A stretch of 64,000 nucleotides of DNA, taken from an uncultured Bacilli bacterium (GTDB lineage: Bacteria; Bacillota_I; Bacilli_A; RF39; UBA660). Below the pieces are notes generated by a model. That model worked only from the letters and a program-made list of their open reading frames with translations, made no database searches and was not told the origin of the DNA. Of the stretch, positions 63,345 through 64,000 are shown piece by piece. Every line of letters begins with the position of its first letter. Position 1 is the first letter of the stretch. A program made the translations under genes and the position numbers. The DNA lies in NCBI GenBank assembly GCA_947589735.1, contig CANQCR010000001.1, forward strand, positions 1 through 64,000. The letters run 5' to 3'.

Positions 63345-64000
63345 ACTTATCTAATTTAATATGTAATTCCTTTAGTTGAATATCAGATACAACATTTGGA
63401 GCTTCACTCATTAAGCAAGATGCTGAAGCTGTTTTTGGAAAAGCGATAACATCCCGAATATTTTCTGTACCAAGTAAAAGCATTACCAAACGATCAAGTC
63501 CAAAGGCAATACCGCCATGAGGTGGCGTTCCATACTTTAGGGCATCTACAAAGAAGCCAAACTTTTCCCTGATTTCTTCTTCTTTTAAACCTAGAGCTTC
63601 AAATACTTTCTCCTGAACCTCTTGATTATGTATTCTAATACTTCCCCCCCCGGCTTCATAACCATTAATAACGATATCATAAGCCTTGGAATAGCAATTA
63701 GCTTTATCCGTAAGAAGTTTATCCACATCACTATCTTTAGGTGATGTAAATGGATGATGACAAGATACGTACCGACCCTCTTCTTCACTATATTCGAAGG
63801 TTGGAAAATCAGTTACCCAAAGTAATTGATAATCGTCTTTGTCAATTAGATTTAAATCACGAGCTAATTTACATCTTAAAGCTCCTAAACTTACTTTAAC
63901 TGTTTTCTCATCGCCACAAATTATAAGAACTAAATCGTTGTTTTCTAGTGATAACGTTTCTTTTATAGTACTTATCTCACTAGCAGTTAAGTTTTTTACA
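63343..64000 (-). CDS. aspS: Aspartyl-tRNA synthetase, C-terminal part (cut by the window edge)
   Basis: The frame is open from the stop at 63343 to the right edge of the window: about 218 codons. It includes GAD-domain-like [30 protein letters not shown], the HHPFTSPK region, [20 protein letters not shown] and class II motif 3 [15 protein letters not shown], then a [16 protein letters not shown] tail. Bacterial-type AspRS with an insertion (GAD) domain. A GTG at 63726 is internal and must not be taken as a start. The codons for the Gly-Gly-Gly contain a G8 run at about 63646-63653, in a very AT-rich setting. Confidence 0.97.
   Translation of the reverse strand, partial: VKNLTASEISTIKETLSLENNDLVLIICGDEKTVKVSLGALRCKLARDLNLIDKDDYQLLWVTDFPTFEYSEEEGRYVSCHHPFTSPKDSDVDKLLTDKANCYSKAYDIVINGYEAGGGSIRIHNQEVQEKVFEALGLKEEEIREKFGFFVDALKYGTPPHGGIAFGLDRLVMLLLGTENIRDVIAFPKTASASCLMSEAPNVVSDIQLKELHIKLDK

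Noticed and set aside
63591-63788. An overlapping ORF at the aspS end and an apparent short aspS starting at 63726
   Set aside because: The aspS frame is open and conserved right up to the window edge ([13 protein letters not shown] and HHPFTSPK lie upstream of 63726), so the GTG is internal and the other ORF is a shadow frame. No frameshift is present.

Overview
The window is AT-rich chromosomal DNA from a low-GC Gram-positive bacterium of the Bacilli / former-Tenericutes side, most likely an uncultured gut lineage. TGA is used as a stop codon (for example the ATGA overlaps spoIIGA/sigE and murG/murB), so this is the standard bacterial code and not the Mycoplasma code. A full set of wall and division genes (murB, murG, murF, ftsA, ftsZ, ftsQ/divIB, a FtsW-type SEDS protein) shows a walled cell. 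Adjacent spoIIGA and sigE, plus a YjcZ/SscA-type micropeptide, point to a sporulating or recently sporulating ancestor. Nearly all genes are on the minus strand. Plus-strand exceptions are the YjcZ-like peptide, def, a 43-residue peptide, yigZ, a TIGR04086 membrane protein and lexA. No tRNA, rRNA, CRISPR array, prophage or insertion sequence was seen, and no gap between genes exceeds about 300 bases.

Layout, left to right. 0-4 kb: an acyltransferase-3 membrane protein, a very probable 6S RNA, a membrane-anchored PstS-like binding protein and an RsiV/DUF3298-like anchored protein. 4-9.5 kb: pnp, rpsO, a possible transglutaminase-fold protein, the SEDS protein, the micropeptides and def. 9.5-16 kb: the division/sporulation block (ylmH, an ABC-F ATPase, sigE, spoIIGA, ftsZ, ftsA). 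16-24 kb: a zinc peptidase-like protein, ftsQ, murB, murG, uvrC, a serine hydrolase, yigZ and a sortase-like protein. 23.7-30 kb: tsf, rpsB (with a long C-terminal extension ending in a Rho_N/SAP-like motif), trmD, rimM, an rRNA/tRNA 2'-O-methyltransferase and obg. 29.7-40.5 kb: a response regulator and hybrid kinase, a lipid-type operon (PlsC-like acyltransferase, a HAD-acyl-CoA ligase fusion, an unknown protein), a ferritin-like protein and a dicarboxylate symporter, and a cysteine desulfurase.

40.6-50.9 kb is the accessory region: six surface proteins built from InlB/Listeria-Bacteroides repeats and Ig-like Big_2 domains. It contains a duplicated two-gene cassette, each with a membrane-anchored Big_2 protein followed by a secreted protein carrying a shared N-terminal module. 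A third secreted protein has its own promoter. 51-58 kb returns to housekeeping (metallophosphoesterase, tgt, murF, yneF, tkt, lexA with an operator over its -35). 57.6-64 kb holds truB, a nucleotidyltransferase with an unknown partner, a three-gene cluster of zinc-ribbon proteins (SPFH, TIM44-like, Pro/Asn-rich), and the 3' part of aspS cut by the window edge.

The genome is tightly packed. Operons are joined by overlaps of 1-11 bases, and intrinsic terminators repeatedly include the stop codon of the gene they end. Many promoters are near-canonical SigA types with 17-base spacers. The most unusual content is the duplicated anchored/secreted surface cassette; the zinc-ribbon trio, the HAD-ligase fusion and the S2 extension are next.
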